A stretch of DNA of 64,000 nt from assembly GCA_034359265.1 (NCBI GenBank), contig CP136896.1, forward strand, positions 6,107,501 to 6,171,500. Reading direction: 5' to 3'. Shown here in pieces: positions 11,317 through 20,904 of this stretch. Source of the stretch: Canna indica (lineage: Eukaryota; Streptophyta; Magnoliopsida; Zingiberales; Cannaceae). Under the pieces are notes generated by a model, which made no database searches, was not told the DNA's origin, and worked only from the letters and a program-made list of their open reading frames with translations. Numbering within the stretch: position 1 is the stretch's first letter; each line of letters opens with the position of its first letter. Made by a program: the position numbers and the translations under genes.

Positions 11317-12299
11317 GTATGGTATGTATAATTTAATTATTTTTAATTAAATTATATATTGTACGTGTATAATGATATTAGTGTATTTGTTTTCTAATAT
11401 AAGACGCGAGTGGCGGAGGACGGCACCGTCCAACGCCTGTCGATGATGGAGGTGTTTGAGCGCACCCACCGTCGTCGACGAGAAGCGGGGGACTACGTTG
11501 ATAACAGAGCCTCGTATATAATGGTAAGTATTTATATATTATCTATTTGATTTACACAATTTTTATTTATAGTTTATATATACTTAAAATATAAACATGT
11601 GTAGAAAACTTACACGAGGACCGTGATCGAGCATGGAGGCACACCGGAGGAGTTCGACGCAGGAGTTCGGGTGGAGGCCGCAGGTCGCTGGGAGCACGGT
11701 CGTGTTTATGGCTTTGCATATAGTGGCCATGCACGTGTCGTGCTCGGGCCACTTGGGGCACCGACCCCTCCGACTGTGGGTGAGCGACCCTCGTCATCCC
11801 AAGCGCAAGACCATAGTCAGATAGCGGCCATGGAGTTGGAGCTCACCCAGCAGAGACAGACGATGGAGGAGCATAGGCTGGAGATGCAGGAGCAGAGGCA
11901 GGGGAATGACGAGTTGAGACAGACTATCCAGAACATGCAGACACTCCTCACTCAGATTGCGTCTCACGTTGGCCTTCTACCGATGATATCACAGCCGTCA
12001 TCCTCCTCGACCCAATCGACGCTCCCGACCCAGTCGTTGTCGACTCCACCGCCGTCGTGAGATTTTGATTAATTGTATTTTGTTTATATTTTGATACTTG
12101 ATATAGATAATATTTTGATACTTGGATATATAGATGATATTTTGATAATTGTTTGCCTCCGGTTTGAGGCTGAGATTGATGATATTTATGTAAAACTTGT
12201 ATGTTTGGTTTCAAATACATGTGTATGATACTTTTTTATTATAATATGTGATTGAAAATAGGTTGTAGTCGATATATCATTATATACAAGAATTTACAA

Positions 12300-12688
12300 A
12301 ATTTTCAGTTACAGGATAACATCTTTAGCCACGATTTACCCACGGTTAACCATCACTAAGCCGTGGTTGAAAGTCTATCGTAAATGGCTGATGGCCTCGG
12401 CAGGACCATATATCACGGTTGCTAATAGTATCACCAACGACTCCTAGCCGTGGCTGATGGTTGTATCAGTGACAGCGCCCAGGCCGTCACTGATGATTTT
12501 AAATCAGCGACCGCCCACGAGGCTGTCGTTGATGATTACGTTTGACGACCGAGCTCGGCCGTCACAACACATCTGAGACACGCACATCAGTGACGGTTCT
12601 TTGTCACGGTTGACGCCATCTGTGATATTCATCACCGACGGTTCAGCCACGGTATCAGCCGTCGCCGATGACCACAATTCTAGTAGTG
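12300..12688. repeat. CACTA 3' subterminal repeat region and terminal inverted repeat
   Basis: Degenerate direct and inverted copies of GCCGTCACTGATG/ACCGTGGCTGA-like motifs end at the terminus TTCTAGTAGTG. Such arrays are the binding sites of TNP1-type proteins. The three bases after the end are TCT; the matching left flank is not present. Confidence 0.75.
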
Positions 12689-12970
12689 TCTCTGCTCTTA
12701 ACAACGCAATTCTCATACCTTGGGAAATTGACTTCATTATTAGAGATATCTTGGTATTAAAAGTAAATTGTAATTGCTTGGAATCTGTATTTTATTTCAG
12801 ATCGACAAACAAAGCTACCCATTGGGCAGCAAATAGGGCTAGAGTTTGTAAGGATCATCTTATTTGGCCTTCTATTCGGCCTCCTGAGCTTGAGGGCATT
12901 TTGCTCTCTGATCTTGTAGGAACCTAACTTCTCAATAAAGATTTTTTATTTTTGGCAAAAAATAATAATA
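12689..12970 (+). mobile_element. LINE 3' end fragment (RNase H C-terminus)
   Basis: In-frame sequence matching the end of the LINE at 2420-2645: PWEIDFIIRDI, then NKATHWAANRAR, then LIWPSIRPPELEGI. The A-rich tail is at about 12955-12970. It begins directly at the CACTA terminus, so the CACTA element jumped into an existing LINE copy. The 5' part of this LINE is absent. Confidence 0.8.
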
Positions 12971-13029
12971 TATATCATCTCTCATTTAATGTTTACACAT
13001 TCATTTCTCATTTTTCCTCTCTCACATTT

Positions 13030-13221
13030 AATGCTATCTCTTTAACCCTCTTTCTTCCCCCTCTCTCCCCCTTAACTCTCTCTCTCCCCTCTCTCTCTCA
13101 CACACTCTCTCCCTCTCAACAAACCATCTTTCTCAACGCAGGGGATAATAAGAATTTAATTTTTTTCTCTCTCCTCCTTAAATCTCTCTCATTTATTTTC
13201 TCTCTCTCTCTCCCCCTTGAT
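13030..13221. repeat. CT-rich microsatellite-like tract
   Basis: Long runs of CTCTCT, CCCCCTCT and CACACT on the + strand. It is low complexity and non-coding. Confidence 0.8.
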
Positions 13222-13679
13222 TAGGGGTGGCAATTATATCCGCATCCGCTAACTAAAAACCGCATCCGCACCATATCTAATCCATATCTGCAAGTAAAAA
13301 TGGATATGAATACGGATACGAATTTAGAAAACTTATATCCGCCTATCCTCGTCTCTGAATTACTATTTTGCCCATATAAGTTATTAATATATATAAGAGC
13401 TCTATGGTAATTTCATGTCAAGATGAATTTTGAAGTATATTATATATTTATTTTGGATCAATGAATTAGTAATTTATTGATTTTTTAATTAAATATATTA
13501 TTTCAATATATTTTTTATTAAATACGATGCAGATATCCACATTTGAAGCGGTGCAGATATGGATATCCATATTCACATTCGTAACCGATGCAGTGCGAAT
13601 ACGGATGTGCATATATGGGGTGCGGTGCGGATACGAAAAATCCAATATTCGCACCGTATCCGATCCGTTGCCAGCCCTA
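13222..13679. mobile_element. hAT-like MITE
   Basis: Ends are TAGGGGTGGCAATTATATCC and, inverted, TAGGGCTGGCAACGGATCGG. Flanking 8-mers CCCTTGAT (13214-13221) and CCATTGAC (13680-13687) match at 6 of 8 positions. The interior is rich in GCGGATAC/GGATATCC words shared with the element in the EDR2-like intron at about 30345-30755. Confidence 0.75.
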
Positions 13680-13689
13680 CCATTGACAG

Positions 13690-15555
13690 TTATATCTCTC
13701 ATTTATTTCTCCCTCTCATGCATTTTTATTCAATTGCTATAATATCCCAATATTAAAAGGGTATTGTATTTTCATCTCATTTATAAGTAAGATTAATACA
13801 AATGTATTTTATTCTGCCAAAATTATTGAAATTTATTGTTGACTTTTAATTTTTTTAATTAATTAATTAATTTTTTTCTTCCTCTCTCGATTAATTCTCC
13901 ACCTGGAATTCAATCTTATAAATTCTCTTTAAATAGCCACCTAAGCCAATCTTCTTTGCAGGCTATTCTTACATCCAATTCTCAAGCGGCATAGTTTAGT
14001 CGAACGTTGACAATGATATTTCATTTCTCATCGACACAGGTTTTAATATATTTTTACCTAATTTAATTTTTTAGTTTCTAATTTATTTCAGTTTGTTATA
14101 TTATTACTATTCGTAATTTTTATTTTCTATATATTTTTATTGTTGAAATTTCATAACATTTTATTCTTTTATGATTATATAATTTTACACTATATATTTT
14201 TTTTCTTTATTTATTCTTAGATCTATTATCTTTTTTATGCTAATAATTATAGATTTACTAAATTATTGTTGAAAATATTTTCAAATGTAATTTTTTTTTA
14301 TATTAGCTTTGTGTTAACAAAGATATTTCTTTTACCATTGATTTCGATTTTAATCTATTTTTACCTAAAATTTATGTTGTTTAAAATATTTTAATTTTTT
14401 TAGTTTCTAATTATTTCAGTTGTTTATATTATATATAGTGTTTAATTTTTATCCATAAAAATGTTAATATTCTTAATTTTTCTTTTCTTATATATTTTTG
14501 TTGTCGAAATTTCTTAATATTTTATTATTTTATAATTATAATTTTACACTATTTTTACATATTTTTATTTATTTATTCTTAGACCTATTATTTTTTATGT
14601 AAATAATTATAGATTTACTAAATTATTGTAGACAAAGATATTTAAATCTATTTTTGCCTAAAATTTATGTAGTTTTTTTAAAAATTAATTTTTTAGTTTT
14701 TAAATGTAAAAAAATTGTTTTTATTTTATATTAGCTTTGTGTTGATGGAGATATTTTCTTTATCATCGATCAAGGTTTTAATCTATTTTTATCTAAAATT
14801 TATTTAGTTTAAATTTATTTAATTTTTTTAGTTTCTAATTTGTTTCAGTTTGTTATATTATATATATAATATTTCATTTTTTTTAATTTTTTGCTTATAA
14901 TTTGTTTCAATTTGTTATATTATACATATAATATTTGATTTTTATCCATAAAAATATTACTATTTGTAATTTTTCTTTTTTATTGTTGAAAATTTATATA
15001 TATTCATGTAAAATATCATTGCCATAAAATTTTTTATTAAAAAATTACTATCTAAAAAAATAATATATTTTGAGCAACTGCGCACAATTATATAGAAGTA
15101 TTAATATGTATTGAACTATTTTTTTTCTCTAAAGAATAATAACATTGATTCTATATTTACATCTTATTAACATTTTATTATTTTATGATTATAATTTTAC
15201 ATTATTTATATATATATTCTTTATTTTTTTTTCTAGTAATTATATATTTACTAAATTATTGTTGAAAATTTTTTCTAATGTAATTTTTTTTGTTTTTTGT
15301 TTTATTTATTTATTTTTTAATTTTTGAATAAAATTTATATAATTTAAAATATCTTATTTTTAATTTAATTATCTACACTTATTCCATTTTATTGTATAGT
15401 TTACTCCTATTTTTATATAAGTTTTAAAAATTATAACAAAAAATTAGTTTAAATTAAATTATACTTTTAAATAATAATTATCATACCTAAATAATTAAGA
15501 CTAATAATAGATATCATATATTTATATAATTTGTAATTTTATTTTATTTTATTTT
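13690..15555. repeat. AT-rich region with degenerate tandem repeats
   Basis: A block with the phrase TTTTTAGTTTCTAATTT followed by CAGTTTGTTATATTA recurs at about 14069, 14396, 14826 and 14885, usually with ATCCATAAAAAT, ATTGTTGAAA and TTTTACACTAT following in the same order. The spacing is about 330-430 bases. No coding signal. The nature of the original repeat is unknown. Confidence 0.6.
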
Positions 15556-15570
15556 TAAAAAGAAAAAAAC

Positions 15571-15983
15571 ATAAATATAATATGTACTTTGGCCTTTGTC
15601 TCAATTGTGGCATTTACTTTTATTTGTCTCATTTGTGTACATGTACTAAGACATTTGTTTCAATCGTGGTATGCCGTCAAACTTTCGTCGGGCGCCCCGT
15701 TAAGCTGATGATATGACATGCTGACATGTATAAAAAAATATTTTTTATATTAAAATATTACAACTTAAAAAGTGAGTCCTCTCTCTCGCGCGCGGCCCCT
15801 ACTTGCTCTCCCTTTCCTACTCCAGCCACCACTACCATCGCTCCTCCGTCCAGCCCCGCCCCCATAATCCGACGGGGATGCGTGGAAGTGGCAGCGCTGG
15901 CTCTGCTAAACGCCTACGAACGCCTACGAGGCGGCGTCCGCCATGCTCAACCTCTCCGTGAGCGTCATCTCCTTCGGTGCGCA
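15571..15983 (+). repeat. left terminal inverted repeat of the Pack-MULE, including lipase sequence
   Basis: Pairs with 21692-22140. The inner 110 bases (15872-15983) encode, on +, a short PLA1 piece (VEVAALALLNAYE), so captured DNA has become part of the inverted repeat. A 10-base duplication (CGCCTACGAA) breaks the frame after LLNAYE. Confidence 0.75.
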
Positions 15984-16010
15984 GCAGATTCAAGTACTTG
16001 GATTGAAGTA

Positions 16011-16133
16011 CTTCCTGCATATTCGAGTTTTGTGCCGCCGCTGGTATACGCGATGATGGGGAGCTCGCGGGATCTGGCGGTAGCTTCACTATTGATTGCC
16101 TCGATGCTGGGGAAGGAGGTGTCGACGGCGTAA
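16011..16133 (+). pseudogene. captured fragment of a SULTR3-type sulfate transporter
   Basis: The frame reads VLPAYSSFVPPLVYAMMGSS, then RDLAVASLLIASMLGKEVS, then stop at 16131. This matches the early membrane region of plant group 3 sulfate/proton symporters (SSFVPPLVYAxMGSSxDLAVG-TVAVASLLIASMLG). Five residues usually found after DLAV are missing, an in-frame 15-base loss. Only about 40 codons of a roughly 650-aa transporter are present. It lies directly inside the left inverted repeat. Confidence 0.8.
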
Positions 16134-16189
16134 GATCCAAAGTTCCAAACTCAGATTCACAACAAACCAAGTTGAGCAGCTTGCGGCGC

Positions 16190-16341
16190 TGCTACACCTC
16201 ATGAATTCGTCCACCACGTGCAAGTACGTCTCCAAGTGGTGGAATCGGCCGACCACATGGATGTCGTCTTGCTTCAGGAACGACGACACCTTCGCGTCGA
16301 GCACAAGATCGATGTCGGCATGCATGTACACATGCTCCAAC
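16190..16341 (-). pseudogene. captured phospholipase A1 (DAD1/PLA1-type lipase) fragment, distal part
   Basis: The minus strand reads EHVYMHADIDLVLDAKVSSF and then GRFHHLETYLHVVDEF. These match the region after the catalytic Asp of plant class I/II PLA1 lipases (LEWVYxHVGxELxLD...FHxLExYLHLVDGF). The beginning of the same stretch, codons for KLEGVGGML, is on the other side of the Copia element at about 20784-20815 (-), so the retrotransposon split it. Not functional. Confidence 0.75.
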
Positions 16342-16665
16342 TGTAAAATAGTATATAATGAAGATGTTAATGATGATAGAATTGTATAGTTACCTTACTG
16401 TGTCACTTGTAGTGGATCAGTTACAAGCTGGTTGTAGCTCAATAAGCAACCTCGACTTGTGAGGTCATTTAGAAAACCCAGGTCAATTTCTGTTTCATAG
16501 CTGAGTATAAATAGCTAAGCAGGTAACTCATTTCGGCTCTCTCTTTTTCGAGCATTGTAATTGTTTTCCCTGTTTTCAATCAAAGCTGAGTTCATTCCTT
16601 TTTTATCCTCTGCTTCCTGCTTGTGTTCCTGTGTGTGATCGAGTGAATCAAGAGTGATTCCTTCA
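16342..16665 (+). repeat. 5' LTR of the Copia element
   Basis: Runs from TGTAAAATAG to GATTCCTTCA. A TATA-like GAGTATAAATAG at about 16503-16514 is the likely Pol II promoter. Confidence 0.95.
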
Positions 16666-16666
16666 G

Positions 16667-16680
16667 TTGGTATCAGAGCC
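16667..16680 (+). other. Copia primer-binding site
   Basis: TTGGTATCAGAGCC, one base after the 5' LTR, is complementary to the 3' end of plant initiator methionine tRNA, the usual minus-strand primer for Copia elements. Confidence 0.9.
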
Positions 16681-16703
16681 TGGTGCGGTGGCGCTGCGGA
16701 ATC

Positions 16704-17513
16704 ATGGCCCAGACCACCACAGGAAGCGGGATGCCGGGAATACCAGTCTTCGATGGATCCGGGTATGTACTCTGGTCTCAAAAAATGGAGAATTATTTCA
16801 TTTCACAAGATCTATGGGAGATCGTTGAAGAAGGATATGTTCCGGAGGGGATGACAGTAAATCGATTGAAGGAGCTGAGAAAACGAGATGCTAAAGCTAT
16901 CTTCTGCATCCAGCAAGGGATCGCAGATAAGATAGGTACTCGTTTGGGAAGGATCTCATCCGCCAAGTCAGCTTGGGATGCCTTGAAGAGTAGATATGAA
17001 GGGACTTCAAGAGTGAAGGAAGTCAAATTACAAACTCTTAGGGGGATGTTTGAAAGTTCATTCATGAAGGAAGATGAAGATATAATGACCTTTGCTTCTG
17101 GTGTGATTGAATTAGCAAATCAGATCCGGAATTATGGTGAAGAGTTGGAAGAACTCAGAATAGTACAGAAGATTCTGAGAAGTCTGCCCCAAAAGTTCGA
17201 TCATGTAGTTACGACAATTGAGGAAGGGAGAAATGTAAAAGCAATGACCAGTGAGGATCTGATAGGATCCTTACTGTCACATGAAGACAGAATGAAGAGA
17301 TTTGAATCAAATAATTCAAATGGTATAGCATTCTACATGAGATCTGAACAAAATTCTAGTTACAAAACAAATAGATGGAAGAAAGGTGAATCATCAAGAG
17401 ACAATGAGATGAAGTCAGATCCGAAAACAGAAGAAGGAGAGAAGAAAAAACGTATTCAATGTTTCTATTGCAATAGACATGGGCATATTGAAAGATTCTG
17501 TCGGCTGAAATAG
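16704..17513 (+). pseudogene. Copia gag (capsid/nucleocapsid) segment
   Basis: Begins MAQTTTGSGMPGIPVFDGSG, the usual plant Copia gag start, with a UBN2-type gag core (YVLWSQKMENYF; AWDALKSRYEG) and a CCHC knuckle CFYCNRHGHIERFC near residue 255. The frame ends at TAG 17511-17513. The same frame continues uninterrupted into protease, so this looks like a single nonsense change; programmed readthrough cannot be excluded. The ATG at 16704 is preferred over 16683 because it matches family starts. Confidence 0.9.
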
Positions 17514-18914
17514 AGACATGAACAAGAGAAATTGCAAGCTAATTTTGCTGAAGAACAGTCTGATAATGAAGAGGATGAGAAGGTTCTTTTGCTGGCTAAA
17601 CTAAATGATGAACAGAATTGTGAAGGTTGGTACATTGATTCCGGGTGTAGCAACCATATGACTGGAATAGCCGACTTGTTCATATCCATTGATGAGACAA
17701 GATCTACTTCAGTAAGACTAGGTGATGGTACTGTTAGAAAGGCAAAGGGAATGGGTGATCTTAAGTTCATCACAAATAAAGGTGAAGTTATCATAAAAAA
17801 TGTGTTGTATGTTCCTGAACTTGAATCTAATCTTCTAAGTATTGGTCAGTTACTTAGAGATGGTTTTAGAATACAATTTGCTGAAAATGAATGTCAAATC
17901 TTCACCAAAGATAAAGAAGAAGCAGTACTCACTGTTACTATGGCTACTAACAACTTGTTTTTCTTGAAGAATTATGAGTTTGCCTTGAAGGTAGCAAGCA
18001 CAGTGAATACCAAATTGTGGCATAACAGATATGGTCATTTGAATTTGATTAAGCTCAGAGAGATGGCAATGAAGGAAATTGTAGAAGGATTACCACATCT
18101 AGATGACAATGTTAATGACATATGTGAAGATTGTGCAGCTGGTAAGCAAACCAGACTACCATTTCCCAAAGGTCAAGCACATCGAACTACTTCACCTTTG
18201 GAACTGGTACACACTGACTTGTGTGGACCAATGGAGGTGCAATCAAACTCAGGCTACAGATATTTCATGGTATGTGTAGATGATTTCAGTAGATTTCTGT
18301 GGGTATTTTTTCTTAAAAATAAGTCAGAAAGTCTGAAGTTGTTTAAACAATTCAAAGCTGATGTAGAATTAGAATCAGGACACTTGATTAAATGCATACG
18401 TTCTGATAGAGGTGGTGAGTTTATGTCAACAGAGTTTACTGATTTCTGCAACTTACATGGTATCAAACATCAGTTGACTGCAAGCTATACACCTCAGCAG
18501 AATGGTGTAGTTGAGCGCAAGAATAGAAGCTTAGTAGAGATGACTAGATGCATGTTGAAGAAAAGTCAGCTGTCAAAAGAAATGTGGGCTGAAGGAGTGA
18601 ATACTGCAGCTTACTTACTAAACAGATTTGCTACTAAGGCATTGGAGGAGAAGACACCTTATGAAGCCTGGTTTGGACATAAACCAAATGTCAGTCATTT
18701 CAGAGTATTCGGCTCTCTTGCTTATTGCCATGTGCCTAAAGAAAAGAGAAAGAAACTTGATTGCAAAAGCAAAACTCTAGTAATGATCGGATATAGTAGT
18801 CAAACAAAAGGATATAGACTATTCAATCCAGAGACTAAAGAGGTATCTATCAGTCGTGATGTTCACTTTAATGAAGAAAAAATATGGCAGTACTCATGCT
18901 TGCAATTTTACTAA
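17514..18914 (+). pseudogene. Copia protease and integrase segment
   Basis: Protease motif WYIDSGCSNHMTG is at about 17626-17665. The GAG-pre-integrase zinc region LWHNRYGHLN...CEDCAAGK is at about 18014-18145. The integrase core shows its acidic triad in HTDLCGP, RSDRGGEF and the Glu of VVERKNRSL. The C-terminal VFGSLAYCHVP region follows. The frame closes at 18912 after a jump near 18890; the linker normally joining integrase to reverse transcriptase is shortened, suggesting an internal deletion. Confidence 0.9.
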
Positions 18915-19512
18915 AACTGGTGAACCTACTTGTTATGAGGAAGCTAAAGGCATTAAGGTATGGGAAGAAGCTATGCAATCTGAGATTCAGGCAATACTTA
19001 TGCATGATACATGGGAATTGACCACTTTACCAGAAAGCAAGAGACCAATTGGTCTAAAGTGGATTTACAAAACTAAACTTAATGCTGATGGGAGTTTGAA
19101 CAAGTATAAAGCAAGATTGGTGGTGCAAGGATTTATGCAAAAAGAAGGCCTGGATTTCAGTGAAACCTTTGCACCTGTGGCCAGATTTGACACCATTCGA
19201 TTGCTGATTTCTGTGGCTGCAATTAACAAATGGAAGATATATCAATTAGATATCAAATCAGCCTTCTTAAATGGAAAGCTTAAAGAAGAGGTCTTTGTAT
19301 GCCAGCCACAAGGTTATGTTGTTCATGGTAAAGAAAACTGGGTTTATAAGCTAAAGAGATCACTGTATGGATTGAAACAAGCACCTCGTGCTTGGTATGA
19401 AAGAATTGATGATTACTTCAGCAAAGAGGGATTTGCTAGAAGCAGAAATGAACATACCTTGTATACTAGAAGAGATGATCAGAATCATTTACTGATTGTT
19501 TTAATATATTGA
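18890..19512 (+). pseudogene. Copia reverse transcriptase, N-terminal part
   Basis: In the next frame: WELTTLPESKRPIGLKWIYK, then ETFAPVARFDTIRLLIS, then YQLDIKSAFLNGKLKEEVF (first catalytic Asp) and YGLKQAPRAWYERID. The frame stops at 19510-19512, immediately before the second catalytic motif, because two bases are missing at about 19511. Confidence 0.9.
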
Positions 19513-20452
19513 TGATCTTCTAGTGTGCAGTGATACTGAAGCAATAAGCAAAGACTTCAAACTCAAAATGGCAGCAACTTTTGATATGACTGATCTAGGA
19601 GAAATGAGTTTCTTTTTGGGTTTAGAAGTTAAACAAATGAAAGAAGGCATCTTTCTTTCTCAAGCTAAATACATAGTTGAATTACTCAAGAGATTTGGAA
19701 TGGAACAATGCAATGGAGTAGGAAATCCAATGATTTCAGGGACTATACTCAAAGTGGAAGATGATGACAGTCCTGCTAATGCTACCCTGTACAGAATGAT
19801 ACTGGGAAGTCTGATGTATGTAACAAATTCAAGACCTGACTTGTCATTTTGTGTGAGTTTTTTATCCAGGTTCATGAGCAAACCAAGTATGACACATTTG
19901 AAGGCTGCAAAGAGAGTGATTAGGTATCTTAAGGGAACTCAACAATTTGGTATCTTCTACTTGTGTTCATCTAAACCAGAAATGGTGGGATACACAGACA
20001 GTGATTGGGGAGGATCAATTGAGGATCGCAAGAGCACTTCAGGTTATATTTTTAAACTTGGAAGTGGAGCTGTTTGTTGGAGTTCTAAAAAACAAGCAAT
20101 CACTGCATTGTCATCTGCTGAAGCAGAGTACATTGCAGCCACTGCAGCCAGCTGCCAAGCTGTTTGGACTCGAAGAATCTTAAGTGAATTTGGTATGAAT
20201 CAGACTTCATCAACTACAATAATGTGTGACAACTCTTCAGCTATTTCAATCAGCAAAAATCCTGTTATGCATGGAAGAACAAGGCATATTGATATTAGAT
20301 ATCATTTCATTCGAGACCTTGTTAGAGATGAAGTTGTTAGTTTAGATTTTTGCAGAACTGGAGATCAGATTGCAGATATCTTTACAAAACCACTGCCACT
20401 TGATAAGTTCACCTATTTCAGAGATCTTTTAGGTGTTCAAGCTCTTCATTAA
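19513..20452 (+). pseudogene. Copia reverse transcriptase end and RNase H
   Basis: Picks up after the frameshift with DDLLVCSDTEAISKDFK. RNase H residues are visible in GYTDSDWGGS, SSAEAEYIA and MCDNSSAI, followed by KNPVMHGRTRHIDIRYHF and the terminal DIFTKPLP motif. Stop at 20450-20452. Confidence 0.9.
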
Positions 20453-20459
20453 GGGGGAG
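20451..20459 (+). other. Copia polypurine tract
   Basis: AAGGGGGAG directly precedes the 3' LTR and overlaps the stop of the RNase H frame. It is the usual plus-strand primer. Confidence 0.85.
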
Positions 20460-20783
20460 TGTAAAATAGTATATAATGAAGATGTTAATGATGATAGAAT
20501 TGTATAGTTACCTTACTGTGTCACTTGTAGTGGATCAGTTACAAGCTGGTTGTAGCTCAATAAGCAACCTCGACTTGTGAGGTCATTTAGAAAACCCAGG
20601 TCAATTTCTGTTTCATAGCTGAGTATAAATAGCTAAGCAGGTAACTCATTTCGGCTCTCTCTTTTTCGAGCATTGTAATTGTTTTCCCTGTTTTCAATCA
20701 AAGCTGAGTTCATTCCTTTTTTATCCTCTGCTTCCTGCTTGTGTTCCTGTGTGTGATCGAGTGAATCAAGAGTGATTCCTTCA
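20460..20783 (+). repeat. 3' LTR of the Copia element
   Basis: Same length and, on reading through, same sequence as 16342-16665, followed by the CCAAC duplication. The identity implies a recent insertion. Confidence 0.95.
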
Positions 20784-20904
20784 CCAACATCCCGCCAACG
20801 CCCTCTAACTTTTTCAGCCTCCAACACCGGCATGCATGTACACGTGCATGTACATGTACGCATGCATGTACACCGGCATGCATTAGGCCGCGGAGAAGCC
20901 CCCA

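Larger units (their letters stand above)
9040..12060 (+). pseudogene. CACTA TNP1-like gene with Transposase_24 domain and coiled coil
   Basis: Exons inferred from splice sites are 9040-9320, 9397-9520, 9587-9913, 11404-11523 and 11605-12060. Exon 1 encodes a Pro-rich head made of a 30-base tandem repeat (IPPPPATIPPPDPST-like). Exons 2-4 give the Transposase_24 core (TIAGTIRKFMHRAWPTWSHV; WERVARARYNGLLQQSR; SLMEVFERTHRRR-like). Exon 5 gives a Gln/Glu-rich coiled coil (ELELTQQRQTMEEHRLEMQE) and a Ser/Thr/Pro tail to the TGA at 12058. TNP1-type proteins bind subterminal repeats and assist transposition. Nonsense codons in exons 1 and 2 and the LTR inserted at the end of exon 3 make it a pseudogene. 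Confidence 0.8.
7260..12688 (+). mobile_element. CACTA (En/Spm) transposon, 5'-truncated, 3' end intact
   Basis: The element holds the two usual CACTA genes in the usual order: a TNP2-type transposase C-terminal region (7297-8908), then a TNP1-like gene with a Transposase_24 domain (9040-12060). The right terminus ACAATTCTAGTAGTG ends at 12688 and is the inverted form of CACTACTAGAATTGT, also seen as a left terminus at 23941. Subterminal repeats rich in CCGTCACTGATG-like words occupy about 12300-12680. The right end is embedded in a LINE sequence that continues at 12689. The left terminus is missing, so the element cannot move as a unit. A solo LTR sits at 9914-11316. Confidence 0.85.
16342..20783 (+). 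mobile_element. Ty1/Copia LTR retrotransposon, 4442 bp, full-length but coding-defective
   Basis: The 324-bp LTRs at 16342-16665 and 20460-20783 read as identical. TSD is CCAAC (16337-16341 and 20784-20788). A primer-binding site complementary to initiator Met-tRNA follows the 5' LTR and a purine tract precedes the 3' LTR. Domain order is gag, protease, integrase, reverse transcriptase, RNase H, which defines Copia. Three lesions break the polyprotein: a TAG at 17511, a deletion/frameshift at about 18890 and a 2-base loss at about 19511. It lies inside a captured lipase fragment of the Pack-MULE. Confidence 0.95.
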
